From Veillonella ratti (GTDB lineage Bacteria > Bacillota > Negativicutes > Veillonellales > Veillonellaceae), in the NCBI RefSeq assembly GCF_003992115.1, contig NZ_RQUX01000024.1:1-36136 (forward strand): a stretch of DNA of 36,136 bases, written 5' to 3'. Position 1 is the stretch's first letter. Every line of letters starts with the position of its first letter. The translations under genes and the position numbers were made by a program. The notes under the pieces were generated by a model that had not been told where the DNA came from, did not search any database, and worked only from the letters and a program-made list of their open reading frames with translations. Of this stretch, positions 8,192 through 15,789 are shown piece after piece.

Positions 8192-9364
8192 ATGAGCAAG
8201 CCAGACAGAATACTCATAGTATCAGCTTCAATCGGAACGGGTCATACGCAAGCAGCCCGAGCCATTGAAGAGTATTGGGCACAGAAAAATCCTGATGCCA
8301 TTATTACCCATGTAGATTTTTTAAATACGAACAGTTTTTCTTTTGACAACTTGATTAAAGAAACTTATATTAAGATGATTGACGTATTCCCTATGATGTA
8401 CGATGTTATTTATCGTATGTCGCAAGGGGATAAAAAAGGCAGCACCGCACAGACGGCGTTGTCATGGATGTTGAAACGTCGTATGTTAAAACTGATTAAT
8501 CGGGAAAAGCCGGATATTATTATTTTTACTCATCCTTTTCCCTGTGGGGCGGCTTGTATTTTAAAACGCCAGCATTTAATTGATGTACCCTTGGTAGCTG
8601 TAATTACTGATTTTCAGGTGCATCAATTCTGGGTGTACAAACAAATTGATGCCTATTTTGTAGGTACTACCTCGATGGTAGATGAATTATGTAAAGCCGG
8701 TATTCCGGCCGATAAAATTACAATCACGGGGATTCCCGTACGTCGTACATTTTATGAGCATCGCTTAACCGAGTATAAGCATACTTATCCGGTAAAGGTC
8801 CTCATTATGGGCGGTGGACTCGGACTCGGTTGCGTGGAATCGGCGCTACAGCATTTAGATGAAGTGTCCGGTATTGATGAGCTCATTGTTATTACCGGTC
8901 GCAATGCGGATCTTTACGAAGGTCTCATGAGTATGCGTAAAAATTTGCGCACGCCTACGACGATATATGGCTATACTTTGGAAGTTGCCAAATTGATGCG
9001 GGAAGCGGCCATGTTGGTTACCAAACCGGGAGGTTTGACCTGTATGGAAGCCGTTACGGTTGGCGTACCGATGGTTTTCTTCAGTGCCATTCCGGGGCAA
9101 GAAGAAGGTAATGCCGCTTTTTTCGAACAACAAGGTTTTGCTCGTTGGGTGCGCGATATTCATAATTTACACGATGTAGTAACCGGCTTATTGTCTAATC
9201 CGGAACGATTGCATAAGATGTCGAGGGAAGAATTGCATTGGAAGTTGGATGGGGCAGCTAATATTGTCAGAGCAGTTCAGTGTTTGTTAGATGAACGTAA
9301 AAAGCCTGCCGGTGATGTGAATACGTCTATTGGGGATGTTAAAAACTCTCTTGCGAAGCTTTAG
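8192..9364 (+). CDS. MGDG-synthase/UgtP-like glycosyltransferase (GT28 type)
   Basis: This is a 390-residue GT-B fold enzyme. The N-terminal half has the MGDG-synthase domain start ILIVSASIGTGHTQAARAIE (residues 7-26) and DIIIFTHPFPCGAA near 110. The C-terminal half has the nucleotide-sugar binding region MGGGLGLG near 207, VTKPGGLTCMEAVTVGVPMV near 275 and a PGQEEGNA stretch. Relatives transfer glucose or galactose from UDP-sugars to diacylglycerol, or act in envelope glycolipid synthesis. The exact acceptor is unknown here. No membrane segment is seen, so it is probably a peripheral cytoplasmic-face enzyme. A GGGAAGGAG site precedes the ATG. Confidence 0.85.
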   Translation: MSKPDRILIVSASIGTGHTQAARAIEEYWAQKNPDAIITHVDFLNTNSFSFDNLIKETYIKMIDVFPMMYDVIYRMSQGDKKGSTAQTALSWMLKRRMLKLINREKPDIIIFTHPFPCGAACILKRQHLIDVPLVAVITDFQVHQFWVYKQIDAYFVGTTSMVDELCKAGIPADKITITGIPVRRTFYEHRLTEYKHTYPVKVLIMGGGLGLGCVESALQHLDEVSGIDELIVITGRNADLYEGLMSMRKNLRTPTTIYGYTLEVAKLMREAAMLVTKPGGLTCMEAVTVGVPMVFFSAIPGQEEGNAAFFEQQGFARWVRDIHNLHDVVTGLLSNPERLHKMSREELHWKLDGAANIVRAVQCLLDERKKPAGDVNTSIGDVKNSLAKL

Positions 9365-9379
9365 AATTTTTTGTACAAT
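9351..9379 (+). promoter_or_regulatory. Promoter of the small acidic protein gene
   Basis: TTGCGA (9351-9356), a 17-bp spacer and TACAAT (9374-9379), overlapping the end of the glycosyltransferase gene. Confidence 0.5.
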
Positions 9380-9430
9380 GGACTAAACATCCCGAAAGGG
9401 AATGGGGTTTTGTATTAAAGGAGGATTCGT

Positions 9431-9760
9431 ATGGACGGCGACGCGCTGGAATCGTTTTATGAGAATTTAGGTTTTGAATTAGTTGAAATTGACGATCGGG
9501 AAACATTGTTTTATCAAATTGATGATGATGGTGATTATGCCACGATTACCGATGAAGATGGCGGTGTGCCGACTTCGTTGAATGAACCGATTATTTTTAA
9601 CCTATATGATGATATGGATTCGTTTCAGTGGAGTGTGACAGTAGAAGATTCTGAATACTTTGGTGAATTATTTGCTCGCGTAGAAGATACGGACGAATTG
9701 CTTGCAGTATTGAAAGATATTCGACAAGAAAATATGGCTCGTTATGACGATAGCCTTTAA
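9431..9760 (+). CDS. Small, highly acidic cytosolic protein of unknown function
   Basis: A strong AAAGGAGG site precedes the ATG, and a promoter and a terminator bracket the gene, so this 109-residue frame is very likely real. It has about 30 Asp/Glu residues and few basic ones. It shows a DDGDYATITDEDGG segment around residues 33-46 and a C-terminal helix-like part (DELLAVLKDIRQEN). There is no signal peptide or membrane segment. The DEDG-containing middle faintly recalls the DUF1292 family, but I do not regard this as an identification. Confidence 0.8.
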   Translation: MDGDALESFYENLGFELVEIDDRETLFYQIDDDGDYATITDEDGGVPTSLNEPIIFNLYDDMDSFQWSVTVEDSEYFGELFARVEDTDELLAVLKDIRQENMARYDDSL

Positions 9761-9824
9761 TTAAAAGTTTGACTTAATCGATGCTGGCCGGTAAAGGCTG
9801 CAGATTGATATATGCCAAGCAATG

Positions 9825-9872
9825 AAAAAGCTATCCATTATTGCAACTAACGGCAATAATGGATAGCTTTTT
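9825..9872. terminator. Bidirectional terminator, 20-bp perfect stem
   Basis: AAAAAGCTATCCATTATTGC (9825-9844) pairs perfectly with 9853-9872 over an 8-base loop, with A-run and T-run flanks. It serves the convergent acidic-protein and DUF4198 genes. Confidence 0.9.
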
Positions 9873-9918
9873 AGTTAGGCGATTATAAAATGAAAAAGCA
9901 AAATAATATTAAGTTAGA

Positions 9919-10665
9919 TTAATCTTCTTGTGGATGGAGTGTAAAGCTTAAGCTTGTGAAAATTTTATCCTGCGTAGCGAGGCCGTCAGATTGAGGATAC
10001 GGGAAGGCGAGTTCAACGCCGATAACATTCACGCTGCCGTTGCGAACCGGTAAGTACGCTTTGCCGTCCACATCCGTTTTTTCAACAACTGTGTGATGAT
10101 TAATTAAATCCGGAATAATTTCTACATTCGGCATCGGGCGACCTTCATGCAATACTTGTACCGGCAAAATATCGCCTACATTGAGTTGTGTCGGGTCTAC
10201 CAACGGCACGATTTGGTACGGAATATTCGGAATGGCTTTCGGAGTACCTACCTTGTTTAAGTAGTTGATGCTGTACTTAATGGCATGGGTTCCTTTAATA
10301 GCGCCCGGTACATCTTTCATAGGAGCGTTGTGAACCTTTTTCTGACTATCTACGCTCCAATAGCCGTAATCGAAGATAATAACGGCTACGCTCGTATTTT
10401 CACTTGGCGAGATGGTCACATGGTCGGTAAAATTTTGTTGTGGAATAGCAACTTGCTGATAATCTTTCGTATAACCGGTTAAAGATTTAACCATGCTTGG
10501 CTGATAAGCATTATCTTCCGGTCCTTCGCCGAGCACAAGTTGTAATTGATCGAGACGCGGACCTACCCAAAGTCCGTGAGCAGAGGTTACACTTACCGCA
10601 GCGGTAGTCAAAAGAGCGGCGGCGCATAATGAGGCGGTGGCTTTAAGCAATTTACTACGAATCAT
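9919..10665 (-). CDS. Exported DUF4198-family protein, probable periplasmic metal-related protein
   Basis: The 248-residue product begins with a signal peptide (MIRSKLLKATASLCAAALLT, cleaved near SAHG). The mature start HGLWVGPRLDQLQLVLGEGP is typical of DUF4198, a family often linked to nickel/cobalt or iron uptake and annotated as a periplasmic component of cobalt transport. A later LNVGDILPVQVLHEGRPMPN segment resembles the family's second beta-sandwich domain. The ATG at 10665 lies 8 bases after AAGGAG; an upstream GTG (10674) overlaps that spacing and is less likely. A near-perfect Fur box lies over the promoter, so iron repression is likely. It is a single gene. Confidence 0.85.
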   Translation of the reverse strand: MIRSKLLKATASLCAAALLTTAAVSVTSAHGLWVGPRLDQLQLVLGEGPEDNAYQPSMVKSLTGYTKDYQQVAIPQQNFTDHVTISPSENTSVAVIIFDYGYWSVDSQKKVHNAPMKDVPGAIKGTHAIKYSINYLNKVGTPKAIPNIPYQIVPLVDPTQLNVGDILPVQVLHEGRPMPNVEIIPDLINHHTVVEKTDVDGKAYLPVRNGSVNVIGVELAFPYPQSDGLATQDKIFTSLSFTLHPQED

Positions 10666-10750
10666 AGAACACACTCCTTATAAAAAACCAAAAAATACCA
10701 AAATACCTGTTATGAATGACTAAAACGCAGATGACATTCATATTATCCTC

Positions 10751-10779
10751 ATCATGACTTATAATTAGTTACTTGTCAA
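10751..10779 (-). promoter_or_regulatory. Promoter of the DUF4198 gene
   Basis: On the minus strand TTGACA (10774-10779) and CATGAT (10751-10756) are 17 bp apart, about 85 bases upstream of the ATG. Confidence 0.65.
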
Positions 10780-10796
10780 TAATGGTAATCATTATT
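10778..10796. promoter_or_regulatory. Fur box
   Basis: AATAATGGTAATCATTATT agrees with the 19-bp consensus GATAATGATAATCATTATC at 16 positions. It touches the -35 hexamer of the DUF4198 promoter, a position suited to repression by Fe-Fur. Confidence 0.8.
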
Positions 10797-10869
10797 GTTT
10801 TTCATGATTGAAATAAGCGGCAGTAAGCTGTGAACGGAATCGTGTGGTTTTGAAATATATAGCCGTGGT

Positions 10870-10898
10870 TTGGTAAAGGAGTTGCTTTGCGGTATAAT
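10870..10898 (+). promoter_or_regulatory. Promoter of the ABC-F gene
   Basis: TTGGTA (10870-10875), a 17-bp spacer and a perfect TATAAT (10893-10898), giving a leader of about 60 bases. Confidence 0.55.
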
Positions 10899-10962
10899 AA
10901 AAATAACGTATTAAATGAATTTAAATGGATAACAATCATCAAGAAAAAGGATTGAATAGATT

Positions 10963-12951
10963 ATGAACGTGTTAACATTACAGGACGTAAGTCAATCGTA
11001 CGGCACACGGCGATTATTTGAAGATGCCAATATGACCTTTACCGATAATAAACGCATCGGTTTAATTGGCGTTAACGGCACCGGTAAGTCAACCTTCATG
11101 CGCATGTTGGCAGGTCTTATTGAACCGGAAAAAGGCACTATTTTGCGCAATGGTAAGGCATCGGTTTATTATTTGCCGCAAGCACCGGAATTTGACGAAG
11201 ACGCATCCTTATTGGAAAATATATTTTTAGCAGATCATCCGGTTTTAAAATTAGTCCGTGAATACGAACGCATGGATCAACAGAAGCCGGGCAGCTCGGA
11301 GCATTTAAAACTATTGAGCCGCATGGATACGGAAGGGGGTTGGCAGGTTGAGCAACAGGCCCGCACGATTTTAACTAAATTGGGTTTCGTCGATTTGATG
11401 CGGCCCGCTAAAGAACTAAGCGGCGGTCAGCGCCGGCGTTTGGCGTTGGGGCAGGCCCTGTTATATCCCAGTGATTTATTGCTTCTTGACGAACCGACTA
11501 ACCATTTGGATGAAGCCAGCATCGAATGGCTTGAAAAATATCTTTTAGGCCGTAAAGGGGGCCTCGTAATCAGTACCCATGACCGCTATTTCTTGGATGC
11601 CTTGAGCGATGAAATTTTAGAACTTTCGGACCGTCATTTTTATAGCTATGAAGGGACCTATGAGACGTTTTTAACCTTGAAGGCGGACCGGGAAGAACGG
11701 GAAGCGGCGACGGCGGTAAAACGACATCAGTTCTTAAAACGAGAACTGGCTTGGGTACGCCGTGGGGCTCAAGCGCGTTCGACAAAGCAAAAAGCCCGTT
11801 TACAGCGTTATGAAACATTAAAAGCCCAGGATGTGGCACGTCGTGCCGACACCTTGGATCCGATTGCCCTTAAAAGCCGTTTGGGAAAGACTATTTTTGA
11901 TATTGAACACTTAACCTTCAGTCGCGGTGATATTCCGATTGTGAAAGATTTTACCTATCATGTGGTTCGTCATGACCGCATCGGTATCGTAGGACCGAAT
12001 GGCATCGGCAAATCCACATTTATGGGCTTATTGGACGGTAAATTCGAACCGGATGCAGGAACCCTCGGCCGTGGTGAAACGGTCCGTATAGCGCATTTTA
12101 CGCAAGAATTACCGGTATTTGATGAAGACCAGCGTGTATTGGACTATATTCGGGAAGATCATCGTTACATGGTGTTGGCCGATGGCAGTACGTTGAGTGC
12201 CGGTCAAATTTTGGAACGTTTCCTATTTACCCCGGAACTCCATGGTGTACCGATTCGCAAACTATCGGGCGGTGAAAAGCGCCGCCTGTACTTGTTAAAA
12301 CTCCTCATGAGTGCCCCTAATGTGCTCTTATTGGATGAACCGACCAATGATTTGGATATACCGACGCTGGAAGTGTTGGAAGACTTCTTGGACTCTTTTA
12401 GCGGTATTGTAATTACCGTTTGCCATGATCGTTACTTTTTAGATCGCGTCGTAGATAAATTATTCGTATTTAAAGGGAACGGTCAAATTGAAATCGTCCA
12501 TGGGGCGTATTCGGAATATCGTGATATGTTGGATGAAATGGAAGCGGACAGTGGCATTGGTGTTTTGGCGGGCGGTAAATTAAATAGCGGTGTAGTAGAG
12601 CAGCAGACAGGTGCTGCGCAAACCATAGTAGGGGATGCTAAAAATGAGCTAAAAAGCGATAAAATCGCTTCTAAGGGTGCGCTTGCTTCTGATGAGACTA
12701 ATGATACCTCAATTGCGGCAAAAACGGCTCCTACGGCGTCTAAACCACTTACAAAGGCAGAGCAGGCGGAGCTTGCTCAATTAGAACTGGATATTTCCGA
12801 GTTGGAAGGCCTGTTAAAAGCTTATGATGCCATGCTTAATCAAGCGGGCGGCGATTACGAAGCCATGGAAAAGACTATGGCAGAACGTGCCGATGCGGCG
12901 GCAAAATTAGATGCCAAAACGGAACGGTGGTTAATGCTTGCCGAGCGGTAA
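10963..12951 (+). CDS. ABC-F family ATPase (Uup/YdiF-like)
   Basis: Two ABC ATPase domains on one 662-residue chain without membrane segments define the ABC-F class, which acts on ribosomes or, for Uup, on branched DNA and ribosome assembly. Domain 1 has Walker A GVNGTGKST (36-44), signature LSGGQRRR near 153 and LLLLDEPTNHLDE near 171. Domain 2 has GPNGIGKST near 343, LSGGEKRR near 433 and LLLDEPTNDLD near 455. The basic, helical linker between the domains (AVKRHQFLKRELAWVRRGAQ) is the P-site tRNA interaction motif region. After residue 530 comes a low-complexity Ala/Gly-rich stretch and then a coiled coil (LAQLELDISELEGLLKAYD) as in Uup. The ribosome site AAAGGA is weak and far from the ATG. 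Confidence 0.9.
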   Translation: MNVLTLQDVSQSYGTRRLFEDANMTFTDNKRIGLIGVNGTGKSTFMRMLAGLIEPEKGTILRNGKASVYYLPQAPEFDEDASLLENIFLADHPVLKLVREYERMDQQKPGSSEHLKLLSRMDTEGGWQVEQQARTILTKLGFVDLMRPAKELSGGQRRRLALGQALLYPSDLLLLDEPTNHLDEASIEWLEKYLLGRKGGLVISTHDRYFLDALSDEILELSDRHFYSYEGTYETFLTLKADREEREAATAVKRHQFLKRELAWVRRGAQARSTKQKARLQRYETLKAQDVARRADTLDPIALKSRLGKTIFDIEHLTFSRGDIPIVKDFTYHVVRHDRIGIVGPNGIGKSTFMGLLDGKFEPDAGTLGRGETVRIAHFTQELPVFDEDQRVLDYIREDHRYMVLADGSTLSAGQILERFLFTPELHGVPIRKLSGGEKRRLYLLKLLMSAPNVLLLDEPTNDLDIPTLEVLEDFLDSFSGIVITVCHDRYFLDRVVDKLFVFKGNGQIEIVHGAYSEYRDMLDEMEADSGIGVLAGGKLNSGVVEQQTGAAQTIVGDAKNELKSDKIASKGALASDETNDTSIAAKTAPTASKPLTKAEQAELAQLELDISELEGLLKAYDAMLNQAGGDYEAMEKTMAERADAAAKLDAKTERWLMLAER

Positions 12952-13186
12952 TAGAATAATTTGTTTTAAAAATTTTTATTAATACCTTTCACTTTGGTGC
13001 ATCAAATTTTTATAAATTAAAATTATGATACTTAAGAAATCAGACATAATTAAAAATAATTTATTTTTTCGAATACTCCATACGGCTTATTTTGATAAAA
13101 TACGCCGTATAAACAAGAAATTTGATTTATAGTTTTGAAAGATGTAAACAATTTGAAAAAGTTTAAGGTATACATGAAATAAAATA
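12952..13186. other. AT-rich intergenic region with one hairpin
   Basis: No gene is seen. ATACGGC-TTATTTT pairs with ATAAAAT-GCCGTAT-type sequence at 13080-13110 (one mismatch), without a clear T-run. It may be a weak terminator for the ABC-F gene. Confidence 0.4.
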
Positions 13187-13216
13187 TTGAATTTTGTCGC
13201 TTGAATAGTATATACT
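13187..13216 (+). promoter_or_regulatory. Promoter of the small basic protein gene
   Basis: TTGAAT (13187-13192), an 18-bp spacer and TATACT (13211-13216). Confidence 0.55.
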
Positions 13217-13282
13217 AGAAACAGAGAAGAATAGTTATTTTTTTGCATGGCAGTGTTACGCATTTCCCAAGGGAGGATCGTT

Positions 13283-13459
13283 ATGAAAACTAACAAGTGG
13301 GGCGGCAAACGCGCGGGCGCAGGTCGCAAAAAATCATTATTCGACCGCAAAGGTCGTACATTCCGTTTGACGGATGCAGAATTTTTGGAAGTTAAGCCTT
13401 TGATTGACGCAATTCGTAAACGTACTGAAGCGGCTGCTTTGGCATCCAAAGTTAAGTAG
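13283..13459 (+). CDS. Small basic protein with a GKRAGAGRKK motif, possible nucleic-acid binder
   Basis: This is a 58-residue protein. The start is ATG 13283, since GGGAGG ends 6 bases before it; an upstream in-frame ATG at 13247 has no ribosome site. The N-terminus KWGGKRAGAGRKKS (residues 5-18) is an AT-hook-like Gly/Arg/Lys motif also found at the start of small phage and plasmid proteins. A predicted helix follows (LTDAEFLEVKPLIDAIRKRT). The protein is strongly basic and likely binds DNA or RNA. It has its own promoter and terminator and lies before the DnaA-like gene. The function is unknown. Confidence 0.8.
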   Translation: MKTNKWGGKRAGAGRKKSLFDRKGRTFRLTDAEFLEVKPLIDAIRKRTEAAALASKVK

Positions 13460-13579
13460 TGTCAATTAAGGACTGGGGAGAGTCCGACATATTTGCTCAT
13501 CGTTAAAGAATTCAATCAGCAGATTGTTACTCTACTTCTCATATGTTATTAACAATGTAGTAGATAGGTATGAGGACTT
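13460..13579 (+). other. Transcribed 3' region with hairpins
   Basis: Between the small basic gene and its terminator lie about 120 non-coding bases with a GGACT-GGGGAG-AGTCC hairpin (13468-13483) and CTCATA/TATGAG pairing. This is long for a simple 3' end and could hold a small RNA. Confidence 0.35.
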
Positions 13580-13612
13580 ATCGGCAACCGAGTATTCGGT
13601 TGCCGATTTTTC
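13580..13612 (+). terminator. Intrinsic terminator
   Basis: ATCGGCAACCGA (13580-13591) pairs with TCGGTTGCCGAT (13596-13607) over a 4-base loop and is followed by TTTTTCT. Confidence 0.92.
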
Positions 13613-13810
13613 TGTTCTGATGAGATGTATTTATCAGGTACAAAAAACTTTGTAAAAAATTTTTGATTTTATGACAGAAACAGGATAACTATTTTTTCTT
13701 ATAAAGATTAGCCATTTTCTGCTATAATATATAATAGTGAAAATATTGAATATAGTTCACAAATAGATTTAATAAAAATATAAGGATAAAAGTTTATAAG
13801 GAGATATAGC
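13613..13810. other. AT-rich promoter region of the DnaA-like gene
   Basis: Two overlapping -10-like hexamers TATAAT occur near 13724-13736 (GCTATAATATATAATAG). A clear -35 is not seen. A ribosome site AAGGAG stands 7 bases before the ATG at 13811. Confidence 0.4.
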
Positions 13811-14320
13811 ATGACAGAAACAATTAATACCGATATTTTAAAGAAAACCGATACCATTGTAAAAGCTGATGCGCGTCATACTTTTGATACCGTAGCGGCA
13901 GCATTGGGTGCTGATGCGCATAATCCGCTTGTAGTAGTAGGGACGGTTGCCAAAATGGAAAACGTCGGCGAAATCGTAAAGCGCGAATCTTTGGACGTTA
14001 CGCCAAATCTAGTAATTAAAGAATTTACCGGTCAAGGTTTGGTGGAAGCGTATACCGACAGCGTAACTTACGGTTATGTGGCCGACTTCATGGAAGAATT
14101 TGTGCGCATCGATATGCTTTTAATCAGCGAGTTTGATTATGTAGTACGTGAAGCGGATGAATCGGTACAAAAAGGGGTGCTCCGTTTGTTTGAAGGTTTG
14201 GTTCGCAATGATCGTCAGGTTGTATTTACCATGACTCAGGCACCCGAAACCTATGAAGCCCTAGTTTTACCGAACTTGGCAGAACTCGTTGGCAGCGGTG
14301 CTTTTGTAGTTGTTAAATAA
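13811..14320 (+). CDS. DnaA-like AAA+ core protein with degenerate Walker A (pseudo-ATPase)
   Basis: The 169-residue product follows the DnaA/Hda AAA+ core from start to end. HTFDTVAAALGA (23-34) corresponds to the TFDNFVVG segment. NPLVVVGTV (38-46) corresponds to NPLFIYGGVG, and LLISEFDYV near 103 corresponds to the Walker B strand LLIDDIQFL. FEGLVRNDRQVVFTMTQAP near 127-145 corresponds to FNALHEANKQIVITSDRPP with sensor 1. The Walker A Lys-Thr is gone (GTVAKMENV), the Walker B aspartates read Ser-Glu, and the arginine-finger segment has no Arg. The chain stops where the lid begins, and domains I and IV are absent. It is therefore unlikely to bind ATP or DNA as DnaA does, but could bind DnaA. 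Family assignment rests on my alignment. Confidence 0.75.
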   Translation: MTETINTDILKKTDTIVKADARHTFDTVAAALGADAHNPLVVVGTVAKMENVGEIVKRESLDVTPNLVIKEFTGQGLVEAYTDSVTYGYVADFMEEFVRIDMLLISEFDYVVREADESVQKGVLRLFEGLVRNDRQVVFTMTQAPETYEALVLPNLAELVGSGAFVVVK

Positions 14321-14422
14321 GACGCTGCTTATAGGTTAGACTCTAATAGGCTATGTGGAGTAAGAATCTCATATAACTCAGTAAAAAAGCTAAAGTGCAA
14401 TACAAACCTAGCGTGTAATACA

Positions 14423-14472
14423 AAAGGGATATATCAGCGAAGAGTGGGTAGTTCTTCGTGATATATCCCTTT
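14423..14472. terminator. Bidirectional terminator
   Basis: AAAGGGATATATCA (14423-14436) pairs with 14459-14472 and continues into CGAAGA/TCTTCG with one bulged base, giving 20 bp. It serves two convergent genes. Confidence 0.88.
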
Positions 14473-14502
14473 ATGCGTAGGTGAGATTGTGTAAAACGTG
14501 TG

Positions 14503-15789
14503 TTAATTCATTATATCATGTAATTGTTTTGCCTTCCGGTGGAATGCGTACACCGGCAAGAGGCTTACCGCCAGACCGACGACTATGCAAAGGAGGGTGA
14601 GTTGCAAAGACGCTGAGGAGATGGCCAGCGGCATGATAATGGCTGAACTGGTGTGTAAGGCATAGGCCAGGCCGAGGTAGGCGCCAAAGCCCATGAGCCA
14701 GCCAAAGACTGCGCCAAGACCTATTACATAGGCCGTTTGCTGTATCAAAATACTGTACAGTTGCTTTTGTGTTGCGCCGAGCGCTTTTAAGATGGCGTAA
14801 TCGCGGAGTCGATTCACCGTTGCCAAATAAGCAGTTACCAAAACAACGGCCATGGCAAGCCCGATTAATAAGTAACCGATAGGTTGCCATACTTTTTCAC
14901 CACGCCCCATGAGGTTGAAGAGTTGGGTAATGACTTGGGCGGGGAATACGAGTTGAGCATCTTTACGTTTGACATATTGGGCCGCTAGGGTATAGGCTTG
15001 TCCGAAACCTACCGGTTCTACCATGATAGCCGTCACATCGCCTTTTTCAGAAAGGTCGTGAGGGTGATCTTGGTCTTGCACTTGCACTTGCTCTTGGGCT
15101 TGAGCTTGAGCGGCGGTCGGGAGTTGTCCTTGTACTCGGTTTTGTTTATGACCGTGAGCATGGAGCTCCCAAATGCTTTCGATAGGTGTCAAAACGGCTT
15201 GATTATAAGGGCCGCCGGTATCGGCTAATATACCGACAACCGTAAATTTTTCTTCTTGATGCTCTTTACCTTTTGCCAAAGTACCATGTGTGGAGTAGAA
15301 GGTATCACCTAGAGCCAGGCCTAATTGTTTTGCCACATCTTGGCCGATAACGGCTTCAAAAGGGGTTTGGAACGGACGGCCCGATGAGAGGCGCAGCCAT
15401 TCCGGTTTAGTATTATCGGCTCGTACGGCAAAAATTTCAGGCTCGGTACCAACTAAGCGAAACCCTTTTACACTATCGCCAAAAGCTAAAGGTATGGCCT
15501 GTTTTACAAGTTTAGTATTGGCGCGTAATTGAGTAACTTCTTGGTAACTGATATTGGAAAGGGGTTTGTCTTGTAAAAAGACGGTATTAAGTACAAACTG
15601 TTGGCTGCTTCCGGGAGAGCCTACGAGTAGGGTAAAGGGTTCGGTCGCGGCGATGAGTCCACGCTGCAGTCCGCTACCCAAGGAAACTACCAATACACTT
15701 AAGGCTACCGCGAGCGCCATGACGAGAAGCAGGAGCGACGTGGTCAGCGGTTTGGACCAAAGCTGCTGCCAGGCTATTTTACGAATCAT
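14503..15789 (-). CDS. ABC transporter permease, FtsX/MacB fold, with His/Gln-rich loop
   Basis: The 428-residue protein has one N-terminal membrane segment (TTSLLLLVMALAVALSVLVV), a large external domain and three C-terminal segments from about residue 300, as in FtsX/MacB/LolC permeases. In the external domain, after SIWELHAHGHKQ, comes a low-complexity insert of alternating Gln (AQAQAQEQVQVQDQD) ending in DHPHD. His/Asp-rich loops of this kind are common in metal-handling permeases, so a divalent metal such as zinc is a plausible substrate; a lipoprotein or peptide is the alternative. The gene overlaps the ATPase gene by 11 bases and ends the phosphatase operon. The Gln insert is encoded by a 6-bp tandem repeat. 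Confidence 0.82.
   Translation of the reverse strand: MIRKIAWQQLWSKPLTTSLLLLVMALAVALSVLVVSLGSGLQRGLIAATEPFTLLVGSPGSSQQFVLNTVFLQDKPLSNISYQEVTQLRANTKLVKQAIPLAFGDSVKGFRLVGTEPEIFAVRADNTKPEWLRLSSGRPFQTPFEAVIGQDVAKQLGLALGDTFYSTHGTLAKGKEHQEEKFTVVGILADTGGPYNQAVLTPIESIWELHAHGHKQNRVQGQLPTAAQAQAQEQVQVQDQDHPHDLSEKGDVTAIMVEPVGFGQAYTLAAQYVKRKDAQLVFPAQVITQLFNLMGRGEKVWQPIGYLLIGLAMAVVLVTAYLATVNRLRDYAILKALGATQKQLYSILIQQTAYVIGLGAVFGWLMGFGAYLGLAYALHTSSAIIMPLAISSASLQLTLLCIVVGLAVSLLPVYAFHRKAKQLHDIMN
15070..15111. repeat. Seven 6-bp tandem units (TTGNNC) inside the permease gene
   Basis: TTGGTC, TTGCAC, TTGCAC, TTGCTC, TTGGGC, TTGAGC, TTGAGC follow without gaps. On the coding strand they encode seven X-Gln pairs (AQ, AQ, AQ, EQ, VQ, VQ, DQ). 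Gain or loss of units keeps the reading frame. Confidence 0.9.
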
